From Eonycteris spelaea (taxonomy: Eukaryota > Chordata > Mammalia > Chiroptera > Pteropodidae), in assembly GCA_003508835.1 (NCBI GenBank), contig PUFA01000022.1, positions 7,688,001 through 7,752,000 on the forward strand: 64,000 nt of DNA. The letters are read 5' to 3'. This document shows, piece after piece, positions 24,558 through 36,699 of the stretch (positions are counted from its first letter, which is position 1; each line of letters starts with the position of its first letter). The position numbers and the translations under genes were made by a program. The notes under the pieces were generated by a model. It saw nothing but the letters and a program-made list of their open reading frames with translations, was not told the origin of the DNA and ran no database searches.

Positions 24558-24705
24558 AGAGTGGTGGTTCTCCAAGGCAGGTTTACACTGGAATCACCTG
24601 AAGAGATTAAAAACAAAAAACAGAAACGAATGAATGCACAGTCAATTAAGTAGAAACAGAACGATGATGGTCAAAACTCCTGGTGGTGAATCCTGAGAAC
24701 GATGA
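24558..24705. repeat. Possible MER20-like hAT relic
   Basis: 'agtggtggttctccaaggc' and 'actggaatcacctgaagaga' at the left, and 'cctgagaacgatga' at the right, resemble the terminal and sub-terminal parts of MER20. The middle has decayed and an A-rich block is inserted. Confidence 0.4.
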
Positions 24706-24709
24706 TTTT

Positions 24710-25085
24710 TTTTTTTTTAATACACTCAGGCAGTGTTGAAAACATCCCATGTAATGAAAATAGTGATATCATTCTCACAAACTTCTTTTTAAATGGGTCT
24801 TGGTTGCCTAGTGAGTGACGTATTTAATGTGCTTGTTTACAGACATAAGACATCAAAGAGAGGACTGGCTCCATTTTCAACAACTATCCCTGACCATCTC
24901 AGCAGGACTGCCTGCATTGACAGGGCCAGCGTTCTGCCTGCTGGCGCTTTCTGGGTCCTCCCGCAGGAAAGACACAACCAGATCAAGGACAGCGATTAAG
25001 AAACTGCCTTTGGGGAGACCATTATGAACAAAAAAATATCTAACAAAATGCTTAGAAATTTCTTTAAGTAATATCTAAAAACATT
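24710..25085. other. Unassigned sequence
   Basis: No element recognised. Two overlapping 68-70 codon plus-strand frames (24793-25027) have no known motif. Confidence 0.4.
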
Positions 25086-25089
25086 AATA

Positions 25090-26240
25090 TATCATGAAAG
25101 TTCCCACCTCCAGTAATTCAAGTTTGATTTGGCATTTGAGGATCTAAATATATATATTATTATCATATTAACATAATAAAGGGAAAAGCATATGATGACA
25201 TCATTAGATACAGAAATAGCATATGAAAAAACTCAACATGCATTAATGAAAAGAACTGTGTGTCACATAACTAGGAATAAAAGGAAAATGTTCCATTCTG
25301 ATAATAGACGACTTCTAAAACCTACTTCTAACTTTATACTTATGATGACTGACTGACTACTGTCCTTCCAAGATTACGATGGCAACGATGTTCATTCTCA
25401 CACTCCAATGTAAGATTTTTTCTGGAGGTTCTATCTAGTGTCACAAAAAAGGACAAAGACATTCAAATTTGCCTCTGTTGTCCATTCAATCTACTATATA
25501 CTAAGCCTTCCCCCAAATCCATGTTCATTGATTTCTGACAATGTTGCCATAGGCAAGGAATACTTTTTCACTAAATAGTGGTGGAATGAATATCCAAATA
25601 AATGCACCTCAACATTTCCTCCTTCAAAATAGTTATCAACTCAAATCATGTCATTACACTTAAAGTAAAGGTAAGGCTGTATAAGTTCTAGAAAGAAATA
25701 TAAGAAAAAATTTCCTCTAACATAGAGTAGGTAAAAATTATTAAATAACTAAAAAATTGCAAGGCATTTAGATGATAGATATATAGACAGACAGACAGAC
25801 ATGTAGATAGGCAGGTAGATGTAGATACATACATACACATATATAAAATATTTACATATCTGTTTGTGTACACACACACAATATGGTAATAAACCCATTA
25901 TACTGGGTAATAAGAAAGAACAAGCTGTGGATATACACAACAACATAAATAAACTCAAAGGCATTTTACTGAACAAAAAAGCCAAAGACACACACACAGC
26001 ATTTCTCTATTCTACTTATGTGAAATTGTAGGTCAGGCAAGCCTAATCTTTCCTGACTCAGAGCAAATCTGTGATGGCCCGGGCCAGGGATAGCGGGTGG
26101 ATTTAGTGCAAGGGGTAATGGAAATGTAAACATTCTATATATTCTGATGTGTGGTGCTTACACAGATATTAACATTTTTTTAATATATGAAATGAGTATC
26201 AAAAAGGGTGCATTTTGCCAAATATGTACATTTTAATAAA
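25090..26240 (+). mobile_element. Decayed L1 (ORF2 pieces to 3' UTR)
   Basis: Blocks appear in L1 order: 'ttagatacagaaatagcata' and 'aaaactcaacatgcattaat' (reverse transcriptase part), later 'aagaacaagctgtggatata', 'catttctctattctacttat' and 'gtggtgcttacacagatatt' (3' UTR). Parts of ORF2 are missing, and a GATA/GACA-type microsatellite lies inside at about 25770-25860. The frame is full of stops. Confidence 0.7.
25772..25878 (+). repeat. Mixed GATA/GACA/CATA and (CA)n microsatellite
   Basis: Tandem 'agac' units near 25786-25801, then 'gtag'/'gatg' and 'cata' units, and a short CA run at 25869-25879. It sits within the L1 fragment. Confidence 0.85.
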
Positions 26241-26244
26241 ATAA

Positions 26245-27040
26245 AGTAGATTTTAAAAGTAGATGTGCAACAGCTAAATAACAAAATAATGTCAAGACCT
26301 ATCACAGAATGATTAAATAAGCATTTCTGGTGGTGAGATCTGAGCATCAGCATTTTCTATAAATCTTCTGGAGAATTTCGAAATGCTGACAATGTTAAAA
26401 ATATTCTTATTTAGTGAAAATCGGGTCTCGTTTTGTTAGAATATAGTGTTCTACTTGCTTAGTCTGCTTCCTAGTAAGACATGTAATTGTTGTTTTGTTT
26501 AGTTCTCTTGTGTGTTTTACAGACATAACTCATAAAGATGAAACTAACTCGATTATAAAAATCTAATGATAATCTGAGCAGCACAGAACATCTCCTGCAA
26601 CACTCAAAGAAAGAGAAGTTGATACACTTTCATAAAGAGGACTATTCTTTTAAACTTGGCCATAGGTAATTCCAAAAACAATGGCAATAAACACTTTATA
26701 AGAGGGGTTGATTTATTTAACTAGTTTTATACAAATGATATGTGCTCAACAATATTTCAAACAAAAAACACAATTTGATTAAAATGTAGCCTCTTAAAAA
26801 AAAAAAAAGCCGGAAGAGAGAAAAATACCAGGGTCACAATGAGAATTTGTTCTTGGACTCTCAGTTGTCATGAATGCTGCCTTGAACAAGATGGTCAATA
26901 AAACTGACCAACATGCTGGAGATATGCGGGAGTAAACCAAGAGCAGACAAGCCTGATTGTGGACTGCCTCCTTCCATAAAAAGACTGGGAGACTCAAAAC
27001 TGACATATGCCCCTTCCTTCCTGCCACCTCTGAAGGAGTC
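26245..27040. other. Unassigned sequence
   Basis: A short piece at 26330-26390 ('gagcatcagcattttctata') faintly resembles MER20. An A12 run lies at 26797-26808. A 101-codon minus-strand frame at 26794-27099 has no recognised domain. Confidence 0.35.
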
Positions 27041-27044
27041 AGGG

Positions 27045-27285
27045 CTAGGATATGAGCTTTAGAGTCAGACATCATGGATTTCAATCCTGTTTTCATCATT
27101 TCTAATCAGATGGCTTAGTGCGAGTGAAATCATCTCTCTGGACTTCATTAGTAATGTTGGATAAAAACAATTGCTATCAGATAATAAGAGGATTAATTTA
27201 ATTAATGTATGTAAAAAAGGCTTGAAAATTCAAATTCAAATAAAATGTAAATGTTGTTAATGTTATTATTATTTCAAAATGTAGC
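27045..27285 (+). repeat. MIR SINE
   Basis: Sense MIR: 'ctttagagtcagacatcatg' (tRNA-like head), 'tggatttcaatcctgttttc', 'aatcatctctctggacttca', and the 3' part 'ataataagaggattaattta' ending in 'atgttattattatt'. Divergence is high. Confidence 0.75.
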
Positions 27286-27289
27286 CCTT

Positions 27290-27850
27290 GTCAATGACCA
27301 TCTTGGATGGGGACAGTGACTTCTTTTATATCATCTAAACTCACATGTGACATGATAAAGCAAGAACTATAGCTATTCAAATAAGATGACAAGGTGTAGC
27401 CATGTACTATTTTGAATCCAAGTATTTGAGAAAAGCAAGTCTTTTAGATTTCCTAAAACATATAATTACAAGTTTATAATAGTGGGGAAGGAAGTTCTTC
27501 TTGCAATAAGGAGACTCACAAAGCTCATGTAGGGAAACCTGTTCTTCTTATCCGTGGCAATAGGTCAAGGTTGGCAAAAATGATACACAGGCTGCCATGA
27601 TCCCCTTTGCCCATGACAGACATTTAATAGGTCATAAAACTGTCCTGCTGTGTCTTAAGAGAGTACAAGAACCTTTCCTGTTTTATAGCTCTAGGCTACC
27701 CCTTCACTGAAGTTGATGCTTCTGACAGATTGCTATAAATGGGTATAGATGATCCTTATAGCTATAACCATTTTAAACATTCTCCTGTAGATCTATGGAA
27801 ATATCATCCAGTGGTGTTTAAATTGAAAAATGCCAATAAAAGAATAAGCA
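27290..27850. other. Unassigned sequence
   Basis: No repeat or frame recognised. Confidence 0.4.
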
Positions 27851-27854
27851 TATA

Positions 27855-27968
27855 AATTAATACAGTCAATGTGTATGAGGAGAAAAGGAGGTATATGAGA
27901 ATACTGTCCTTTCCACTCGATTTTTGCTATAAGCCTAAAACTTCTCTAAAAAAGTCTGTTTTTAAAAA
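27855..27968 (+). mobile_element. L1 3' terminus
   Basis: 'gctataagcctaaaacttct' followed by 'ctaaaaaagtctgttttt' matches the closing bases of old L1 3' UTRs. Confidence 0.6.
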
Positions 27969-27969
27969 A

Positions 27970-30900
27970 ATAACATAATCAAGATATAAATTATACATGA
28001 CCCCCAAAATAAGACAATTTTTTGTCAAATTAATGTTATTATTAATTGAAAAGGATAATGTAGAAGATGAGTCATAAATAATTAAACTCCAATAAAAAGT
28101 AAAGTAAACAGATTTAAAACACTGAGAAACTGAAAAAAGAAATCATCCCAAAGAGATAGTTACAGCTGGAAGCCAGACAGTATTCCAGGGCGTCGAATAC
28201 TTTTCTCAGAGACAGTCAGCCTCTCCAAGCTGAAAGAGATGGTAGTATCTGCAGACTTTTAAACTAGGTTCCACCCAAGACTTGACGTCCAAGGCAGATT
28301 TTTCTCCATTTGGAAAACTGAGACCTCAGAGCAAAAACCTTGGCCTTTCTGTTCATTGGTGTGAGCTTGAAACTTTAGGCCCCTAGTCCACATGTAAACG
28401 AAGGAGGCAAGGTAGACACCTCTCAAGCCCCCTCAGAGCTCAACTTGTGGGTTCACGTCAGGTCACTCCACAGCAGCAAAGTACAAATGTCAGCTACGCC
28501 TGTTATGTGAACTCACGGGCTAAGCGCACAGTTAAACAAACAGACTTAAGTGCTAGCTTCGAAAAACTAAGTAAATAGTTTTATGTCTTTTTTTTGATTT
28601 TCCTTATAAAGTCTTGTGAACATTTACCTTGACTCCAACAAGTGGTTAATTTTTTTTTTTATCCTTAAATATAGCAAAAAGAAAACTCTTCTGGTTTCTA
28701 ATACACTCTCATAAACAAAACTGTTCCATTTATAATTCATTCTGTGTCTTTTACATAACATGTGATTACTAAGTCCAGAATAAAAATAATCCATATGAAA
28801 AGCAGATTGTAATGCTTTGGGTATATTTGCCAAATGATTTAAAAAAGAAAAATATAATGGTTAGGTGGATTTATGGGGCAAATAATCTACTCTTGGCAAT
28901 AGGATGCTAGAAAAGACTGGTTTAAGAGTTAAGAAGCTCATAATGCCAGCTCAGAATTTACAGCTAACAATTTTGTAGGGCAAAGCCACTATGCAGGCAT
29001 CCTTATCCTGCATATAAATGGGATTACCCTTCCTAGCATTATCCTAATGTGGAATTAAACTGTCAAGTTGGCCGCTTGTTGCATGGACCTGTGCATAAGA
29101 CGAATATAACTCTGAGTAAAATGTAATATTGTTAAACACTCTTTTTCTTCTACAACCACAAAAAACTAAAAACACACACGCACAATACTCCTATGTGACT
29201 ACTGAGTCACTGTGGGTTGACTTATTGAAAAACGTGATGACAACAACCCAGATCAATCTTTATTATAATTTCAAATTTTCCTATTTCCTAGTTCTTTTTC
29301 TTAAATTTTTTCTAATTATTATAAAACTGATATAATTGGAATTATTTGTTTTTAAATAAAATTGAGGTAAGGAGTGTCATCAAAAAAGCCAAATTAAATC
29401 ATATAAAAGATTGGAAACTGGTTATTAAGAATGTATCATCATCAATATCAATCTCTAATAATAATAAACATATCCACAGCAAAACTTTCCTTTGATCATT
29501 AGAAATTCTTTGGATTTTTAAATTACTGTTGTGTTCTGTCCATAATACATCATTGTAGGTCAAATTACTGTATTAACCATGACGATTTGTGGAAAATTGA
29601 AAATTTTAACCATGATGATTATGGAAAGTTGAAAGAGAAGTTGCCAGATAATTCACTAATCTGAATCACACTGAATATAGGAAAGAAAAAAAAAAAAAAC
29701 AGCTATAAGTATGTAGTTTCCTATAAGAGGAGAGATTTAGAAGAGGCAATATTTTAAGGGAGGGGGATGACAAGTTTTAAAAATGCATCTTTCGGGAGAA
29801 ATTTGTAATTAAGCATTTTCCATAAACACTTAGCTATTTTTTTAAACTGGTGTTTTGTGTTTTATTTATTTATTCATTTATTTATTTCAAAAGAAAAATT
29901 TTCACCATCATAATCCAAGATAAGTATTTTTCATAAATTTCTTTTAAATTTCTTACAAGGAGGCATAACATAGCTCAATAAATAGTTGGCCCTATTTTTC
30001 AAGAAAAATACCATGCTAATGAGTATTTTACATTACACTAACTCGAGAGGAAAAACTGGTTTCTTCTTTCCCCATCTTTCTTATTTTTTAGAAGAAATAT
30101 TATCAAGTAACAGGAATTTATGAAATTGCATACCTTAACAAGTCTCTGATCATATTTAGGTAAAACAAATAGAAGAATCATGTAGATTTGGAGAACTGAT
30201 CCTAAGGAGACTATTCTTAGACTAAATTTTTAATTTTTGATCACTAGAAATGATTTATGAGTTAATCAATCATTATAATGTACGTATTTTTTTTCTAAAT
30301 ACAGTATTACCACGAAGTGATTTTTAGTATATACGGCGAGGAAAAATAATTTATATACACTGTATTTTTCTTATTCATAGGTAATACGATATACTATACA
30401 CATATTAAATCATAAAATCAATGATCAGAAGTAATCACACAAACTGTTAAATTGTTAGCTTTGGGGAGGGATATATGACTGAGACAAGAGAGTGAGATAA
30501 TGTGTACGAGGGAGGGAGAGGGAGTGTAATTGCATTTCACAAAATAATAGTATATACAATGTAGACTTTTTTGTTAAGAATTTTTTAATGGGAAGAACTA
30601 GCAGAATTGTCTATACTGGGTTTTTATGACTGTCACAAGCTCCAATCACTTCAGCTGGTAAACAGAAACATCCACTTCACTCCTTTTTATTTCAGTGCAC
30701 CTTTTAAATCATCCTGCTTTTAATGCACATTGAAATGTCCAGGAAGTTTTTTTTTTTTTTTTTTTTTTTTAATAACACCTGTGCTGTTATTTTGACATTC
30801 ACCGTTATTAAAACTTGAAAACGTTTTTACCTTATGACATTATCAGCCAAGAATTTGTTAAATCGTAGAGTCATTGCTGGTTCTTAAAGTGCTGCCAGGC

Positions 30901-31245
30901 AACAAAAAAACTTTGGAATTCCATTAGGTATGTTAAATTTCTAAGAAAAAGGTCAAACTTTAAATTTAGATAGTTTTGTTTTAGATAAAGTAACAACGTA
31001 ATTAGAAAAAAAAATACATCTAGATGTATGTGCTGTGATTAGAAAAGTCTATATTCTAGGACATTTCTCTATTGCCTTTTCTATAAAGAAAAAGTATTCT
31101 CGAATTGTATTAGATTTGAATTATGCAAACTTTCATTTGTTTGTAATTTCTCAGAAATGTGTCTCTTAAAATAAATACAAACCCTCCCACATCCAATGTT
31201 GTTTTAATTTTTTTTCAATGAGAAAAGTACTATTGTATTTTGCAA
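27970..31245. other. Long unassigned AT-rich stretch
   Basis: About 3.3 kb with no clear family. It contains A14 at 29686-29699, a TTTA-rich tract at 29859-29887 and T24 at 30747-30770. 28140-28560 is less AT-rich. 30440-30570 may hold a faint L1 3' UTR trace. Confidence 0.4.
30747..30770 (+). repeat. (T)24 homopolymer
   Basis: An uninterrupted run of 24 T. It could be the reverse-strand poly(A) tail of a retroposon, but I do not recognise one to its right. Confidence 0.95.
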
Positions 31246-31254
31246 ATGACCATA

Positions 31255-31640
31255 TAGGAAAGCAAAAATGATCATTATAGAGTTTTTAAAAATACAAAGA
31301 GGTTTTAAAAATGCCATTAGTAACACTACCCACTGGAGATAACTGTTAATATTTTAGTGAGTTTCCTATAAGTTTATGTATTATTATATTGTTATATTAC
31401 ACTTATACTATACTATATTATGCTATGTTATATATTTTAGCAGATTTCTTTTTAATACATACATAAGTTTGATAAACTATATGTAAATATGCACATATTT
31501 TCTCCTATCATTGTATTATGAGAACTCCATGTCAAAAAATATATTTTGGAAAGAGCACAAATGTAGATAGCTATGTAGTATGCAATCATTTCCACTTTTT
31601 CTTAATGCAGCTAACACTGTACAATTATGTAGTATTATTA
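31255..31640 (-). mobile_element. Old L1 3' UTR relic, antisense
   Basis: 'cccactggagataactgtta' then 'atattttagtgagtttccta', followed by AT-rich blocks, matches the antisense order of old L1 3' UTRs (L1MC/L1ME-like). Confidence 0.55.
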
Positions 31641-31644
31641 ACAT

Positions 31645-32560
31645 AATACTAAAACATTATGGAAGATTCCTGAATATCTGATAATTTCCTTAGGACAGTT
31701 TACTTTAACTAAAATTACAGTATAAGTTTCACTATTTCGCTTGACTGAGGATAGTGTACCAAATATGAATCGGACTGTCAAAAATCAAATGTAAAGCCTC
31801 TACCACAAAATGGAAGTCTATTTTATAAAAGCAAGTATCTTCCATTTCTCTAAGCTTTATGCCTGTCTTGGGCAGATCTCCCTGGCATAACACCCCAGTA
31901 ATTCTTCCTAATCCATTTGGTCAAGTGTTTTTCTGTCTTCGTGAGTACATTTTCATCCCATTTCTGGAATGTGGCTGCTTGTGGCGTCCTCTGCTTTAGA
32001 CAGCTTCCTCTTGGCCAGGGAGGAGGAGAGGGGAGGGTTGGCTGCTATGTGGTCCACTGACTTGTAGCATCCTGAGCAAGGGCTTCGGAATATGGCTGTT
32101 CTTCCTTGTGAGGAATTGGCCAGACAATTCCAGAAGGTTTAATTTTTCTCCCTACCAAAACTCTCTCCATCCCGCCCAAATAAATTGCCAATAGAACTTT
32201 GTCAGGCATCATGACAAGAATCACCCCAACACATTTCCGTCTAACCACTGGGGGCTGGCACTGCCTGGGAAAGAAAAATGGGGGGTAGGGGAGCCAATTA
32301 TTGATCTCCTCCAGATACTCTCAGAGATGCTGAACTCTATGTTTGGTTTTCCTGCTTTTAAAATCATTTCATGTTGACCTCCTCCAATAATTTGCTTTTT
32401 ACCTTAGTTGGGCCTTTCAGTAAAAAGTTGATGAGATAAAAAATATTTCATCGATACTTTCTATTAGCACTTCTTTCCTTAAGAGAGGTTTAAATTAAAT
32501 ATATTGCAATTTATATAATGCTGTAGTACTTTGTTCATATTTTTGCCTGTTTTTACTTGT
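31645..32560. other. Unassigned sequence
   Basis: 31950-32270 is less AT-rich, with a 67-codon minus-strand frame at 32045-32248; no domain or repeat recognised. Confidence 0.4.
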
Positions 32561-32564
32561 TGGC

Positions 32565-32886
32565 TTTCCCTGTAGAAGGATTATGCACAATCAATTCTCA
32601 GTGCAGCTGACATAGTGATGTTTCTAAAATATATATCGGATTGTATTGTCAACTGGCTTAATGCCTTCATTTTCCTTCACATTTAAAATAAAATCCATAA
32701 ATCATGACATGAAAGTCCTCGCCATACCATTCCATTCTAACCTTCCTCAATCTCATACTTGCCCAGACTTCCCAATCCTGCTCCCTACATTAGGCTTCTT
32801 GCAGTTACTAAAACGATCCAATGCACATGTGGAATTTGTCTTATCTTGTCCCTAGTCCTGGAATTTGCCTTCTAATCTTTGGGCTG
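32565..32886 (+). repeat. L2 LINE fragment, interrupted by an MLT1 LTR
   Basis: 'aaataaaatccataaatcat', 'ctaaccttcctcaatctcat' and 'ctagtcctggaatttgcctt' follow the sense L2 3' region. The fragment stops exactly where the MLT1 LTR begins. Confidence 0.7.
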
Positions 32887-33094
32887 TCTTATGGACTAAA
32901 TGTTTGTGTCCTCTTGGAATACATATGTTGGAGGCTCAGTCCCCAGTGTGTTTGGAGATAGAACTTTTACAGAAGTAATTAAGATTAAACAAGGTCCTAA
33001 GAGTGGGGTCTGATCTGATAGGATTAAAGACCTGATAAGAAGAGACCCTTTCCCCTCTCTCTCCCTTTCTCCTTTTCTCCCGTGCACACCGCGC

Positions 33095-33160
<66 letters not shown>

Positions 33161-33171
33161 ATATGTATACG

Positions 33172-33214
<43 letters not shown>

Positions 33215-33371
33215 CGTGAGTATAGAGAAAAGAAGAGCCCTCGCCAGAAATCAAATGGGCCAAAACCTTGATCTTAGAATTCTAGACTTGAGGACTGTGA
33301 GAAATAAATTCTGTTGTTTAAGACATCCAGTCTGTGGTATTTTATTATGGCAGCCTGAGCGGATTAATGCA
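32887..33371 (+). mobile_element. MLT1-type MaLR solo LTR inserted into L2
   Basis: The LTR runs from 'tcttatggactaaatgtttg' to 'gcctgagcggattaatgca' and includes 'gaggactgtgagaaataaat' and 'gttgtttaagacatccagtc', diagnostic of MLT1A-like LTRs. A perfect 5-bp duplication GGCTG flanks it at 32882-32886 and 33372-33376. Its middle has been replaced or expanded by a compound microsatellite (33088-33213), so the original middle is mostly lost. Confidence 0.92.
33088..33213 (+). repeat. Compound (CG)n(CA)n(CT)n(TG)n(CA)n microsatellite
   Basis: Within the MLT1 LTR there are successive arrays: GC alternation, about 14 CA units, about 15 CT units, a short GT run, the palindrome 'gtatacgtatac', then about 19 CA units. 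Every block is a simple alternating dinucleotide. Minus-strand frames over it encode Cys-Val and Arg-Glu repeats and are meaningless. Confidence 0.96.
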
Positions 33372-33436
33372 GGCTGTGAAATACCATCCCTTCATGAGGC
33401 AACCAATGAAAATCTTTAAAAGTACAACTTTTACCC

Positions 33437-33438
<2 letters not shown>

Positions 33439-33474
<36 letters not shown>
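33439..33474 (+). repeat. (AC)18 microsatellite
   Basis: Thirty-six bases of pure AC repeats following 'tttaccctt'. Confidence 0.97.
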
Positions 33475-33477
<3 letters not shown>

Positions 33478-33839
33478 TGCCCACTACTCTGTGTTTCAGA
33501 GCGCTGATCACTTATTAGGATTTAAATTTTCAAAATATGTTTAGCATTTTAAATTAGCAACTTTATCTTCTTTTGTTTTTTCCAAGAACCATGCTACATA
33601 GGTATTATTGTTTAGAGATAAAGAAATTACTTATCTAGTCCATGAATGAGAGTCAGCGTCAAAGGAGCTGATAATCAAAAATGGAGTCTGTGTCCAAATC
33701 ACTCACTCGCAACCGTGACAGCATGGTCGATTTTCTTTCTCAGTAATGAGTGAATTATGTGAATAATAAATATCTTCTTTTTGAATTTTACATTAGTTGG
33801 AAATTTTTCTCACATTTCCTCCCACATCTGTATTTTAAT

Positions 33840-34110
33840 TAGTTTACTATGATCCTTTTAATGAATTTTATTTTACAAAAGTAGTGCATACACTTAGTTT
33901 AAAAAATAAGAGAACCAAAAAGGTTACTAATGAAGAGTGAGTGGTTTTTTCACATTATTTCCTAGTACCCCCTAATCCCATTCTTTTGTTGTTTCTCTGT
34001 TTTTAGCCATGTCTTCTTATACATATATATACCTGTGTATACATAAAATGCATATCATCACTGTTATTTTTCGAGATTTAATGTTTTACAAAGTATATAC
34101 TGTTTTCTAT
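33840..34110 (-). mobile_element. Possible LINE 3' UTR relic, antisense
   Basis: 'acaaaagtagtgcatacact' with 'tagtaccccctaatcccatt' and 'atgcatatcatcactgttat' resembles antisense LINE 3' UTR blocks. Family uncertain. Confidence 0.4.
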
Positions 34111-34114
34111 GACA

Positions 34115-35180
34115 GTGTGTAAGATTTAGATCTCTAATACTGAAGGCCCTGAGCAATGTTCTTTCTCTACGTCACCTCAGTTAGCAACCGTTACGATGCA
34201 TAGTTAAATACATACTCAGCATGTAGTGCTACGCAATCACAATTATTCTTCAATGCTGAACCAAGGATCATACATGAGCAAGCACCTTTAAAAGTTTTTT
34301 TTTAACTTTTCTGAAATGAATAGTCCCGCTACTTATGAATTTGTATGGTTTTCTGATAAACATTGTTCCTTCTTCTGAAATAGTTAATTAGATTCTAAAA
34401 TGTCTCTCAATGGCATATTCTACATGTTTAAAACAATTATTTTTCTTTTTGGTATTCCGTGCTTTAATACATAATACTTTTTTTTTTCCAAAAAGCTTAC
34501 AAATGGAGGAAAACTAGAAAATTCTATACAGTCCATTATTTCAGGGAGGAGGGCTTCAACTTTATATTGATAACTTAGTAACTACCTATGTGAGTGTAAA
34601 ATTATTTGCTTTGTAATAGTTTGTTGATATCAGAAAATGCAAGCATTTGCCAGCAAATTATATCTTTTACAAGATTTTTAATACTATCGAAAAAATACGA
34701 CAGAAATGATAATATCGAAACTATGCTGAGCACACACTCCTAATTTTTTAGATTCTGTAACCAAAAGTTCCTTTCCTTGGGAATTTAGAGGTTGTTATTG
34801 TTAAAAAGCTCAGCAACTTTGTAGTAGTGTCAGAATTCAGGCAGCTCTCTCTCTGGTGTTCAGCCTAGCTCAAATTATATGTCATTTTTGCCTTCTGTGA
34901 ACACTAGGTCTTTCATTTACTTCATACAGCCTCTGCTCATTATGTGACTAAAACACTAACCACTTACACCTGGTTATGCCTGTGGCTGGAGAGAAGAGAA
35001 AAAAAATGACAACAAAACACACCCAGTATCATCTCACGCCTAACTTAGTATTTGATTAAAACACAAGGAAATCATAACCAGATATAAATGAATTTTGCAA
35101 CAAACTAAGTAGTTTCTGGCCAATTTGTTTTAACAATTTTGTGATTGAAAAATCACATACATTCTTAAGCAATAATGATA
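34115..35180. other. Unassigned AT-rich sequence
   Basis: No repeat, RNA gene or convincing frame. Confidence 0.4.
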
Positions 35181-35189
35181 CGTTTATAA

Positions 35190-35398
35190 TCTATGACAAC
35201 AATAATTAACATTTTTAATTGTTACCTATTACAGGTACTGTTCCAAGCATTTGATTCTGATGATAAGTTTTTATGCATGAATCATTACGTCCGTTTTTAA
35301 GAAGAATTGAAAAACAGGTAAACTACTCAACATCACACGGATACGTCCTTGGTGGAGCCAGGATGTGAACCTGGACATGCTCACTGCTGAGCCCAAGA
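35190..35398 (-). repeat. MIR SINE, antisense
   Basis: The reverse-complement order of MIR is clear: 'acaggtactgttccaagcat', a decayed core with 'aaaaacaggtaaactactca', 'catcacacggatacgtcctt', and the head 'gagccaggatgtgaacctgg'. Confidence 0.82.
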
Positions 35399-35420
35399 CC
35401 CATTGGTTTCCACAGAGATC

Positions 35421-35608
35421 AAGGTTTTCGACCTCAGCCTCACTGATATGCTGGGATGAATAACTCTCTGTTGTGGGGGACCCTCCCTGGACTCCATCCA
35501 CCAGATGCCAGTAGTTCCCTGGACCCCTCATTGTCGCAACCAAAAATGTCTCCAGGCGTTGTAAATGTTCCCTGGAAGGGAAACTCGCCCCTGGCGGAAA
35601 ACTAATGA
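35421..35608 (-). mobile_element. MER5A-type hAT-Charlie non-autonomous transposon
   Basis: 'agataactctctgttgtggg'-like bases ('gaataactctctgttgtggg'), 'agatgccagtagttccctgg', 'caaccaaaaatgtctccagg' and 'gttccctggaagggaaactc' match MER5A read in reverse. It abuts the MIR directly. No coding capacity, as normal for the family. Confidence 0.85.
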
Positions 35609-35611
35609 TCT

Positions 35612-36165
35612 AGATTTATTTGTTCTATATTTAATATCATCTTACAGTAACTTCTAATATAGTAAATAGAAGGATACCATGTAAACGAGTTTGATACGAA
35701 AATACTTTTAACAATCTGATAGAATTATTGAATTTTTTGCTTATCAGATACATCACATTCTTATGTGTAAAGTGTCAGCAAGGAGAAGAATAAAGGTAAT
35801 AAGAGATTAAAATTAATTTGAACATGCTATCATAAAATGTTTGAATAGACTTGCAGGAGCTTTTAAGAGAGAGACTTCAATCAGACTCAGCGTCAGGGAA
35901 GTTCCAGCAGGTGCACCTAGGGAATGGAGAGCATCTTCACACTAATAAATCTAAGCCACCTGCCCGGGTAGCATCAAAGCCGGGGATCCCAGCTCCTCGG
36001 AGCATGCATGTCTCCACTGAAGACATTCAAATTCGTTGAAGTCAGCGAATTACATTTTTTTCCAAACCATATCAATGACACTCATCATTAAGACCAGAAG
36101 TAGTGGATTCTCTAAGAAAAGGCGTGTCATGTGAGCAGGCCCACATCCAAGGGAACTGAAAGTAG
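35612..36165. other. Unassigned sequence
   Basis: Contains a 62-codon plus-strand frame (35851-36039), less AT-rich than the surroundings; the residues give no known motif. Confidence 0.4.
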
Positions 36166-36169
36166 CATA

Positions 36170-36695
36170 AGGTAGTTGGGTCATAAGATTCGACGAGAGG
36201 ATAAATACCTGGAAAGGTGATTTCTAGACAGAGTGCTGGTGCCTTCTTTGCCGTGCTAGGAGCTGAGATGCATCTTAAAAACAGAGGCTATTGAACATGC
36301 AGGAGGACGGCATGACTAAATTTGCATTTAGATGTTCATTCTCTGAACGGTTTAAGGTGGCTTTGGAAGATACTGGTTTTCAGAAAACTGCGAAACAATC
36401 TGGCCAATACTAATGACCAGATTCAGAGGGGTAACAGTGAGACTTGGGAAAAGATAACAAATCCCAACGCTCGTCCATAAAGAGGTCGCACAGCCAGTTT
36501 GGGAATGACATAAGGATGAAGGCGAGGATTGTGTGAGTGAAATTCTAAATCGACTCCCAGGTTTCTTGTTTTCAAAACTAGGTGGTTGGAAACATTCCCA
36601 GCAGATAGGAAGGAGGAGGCTTAAGTGAGGAGAGATGGGTCATGAGCTTCACGAACAACTCCGTTTGGGCAACAAAAATGTTTATCAGGCGAAAG
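36170..36695 (-). repeat. L2 LINE fragment, antisense
   Basis: In reverse L2 order: 'gcatgactaaatttgcattt', 'aggataaatacctggaaagg'-like flank, 'ggatgaaggcgaggattgtg', 'cgactcccaggtttcttgtt' and 'aactaggtggttggaaacat'. The left part (before 36300) is weaker. Confidence 0.65.
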
Positions 36696-36699
36696 TCTA

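Noticed and set aside
32896..33263. Three overlapping minus-strand frames of 79-104 codons
   Set aside because: They run through the compound dinucleotide array and encode Cys-Val and Arg-Glu repeats, a by-product of simple sequence.
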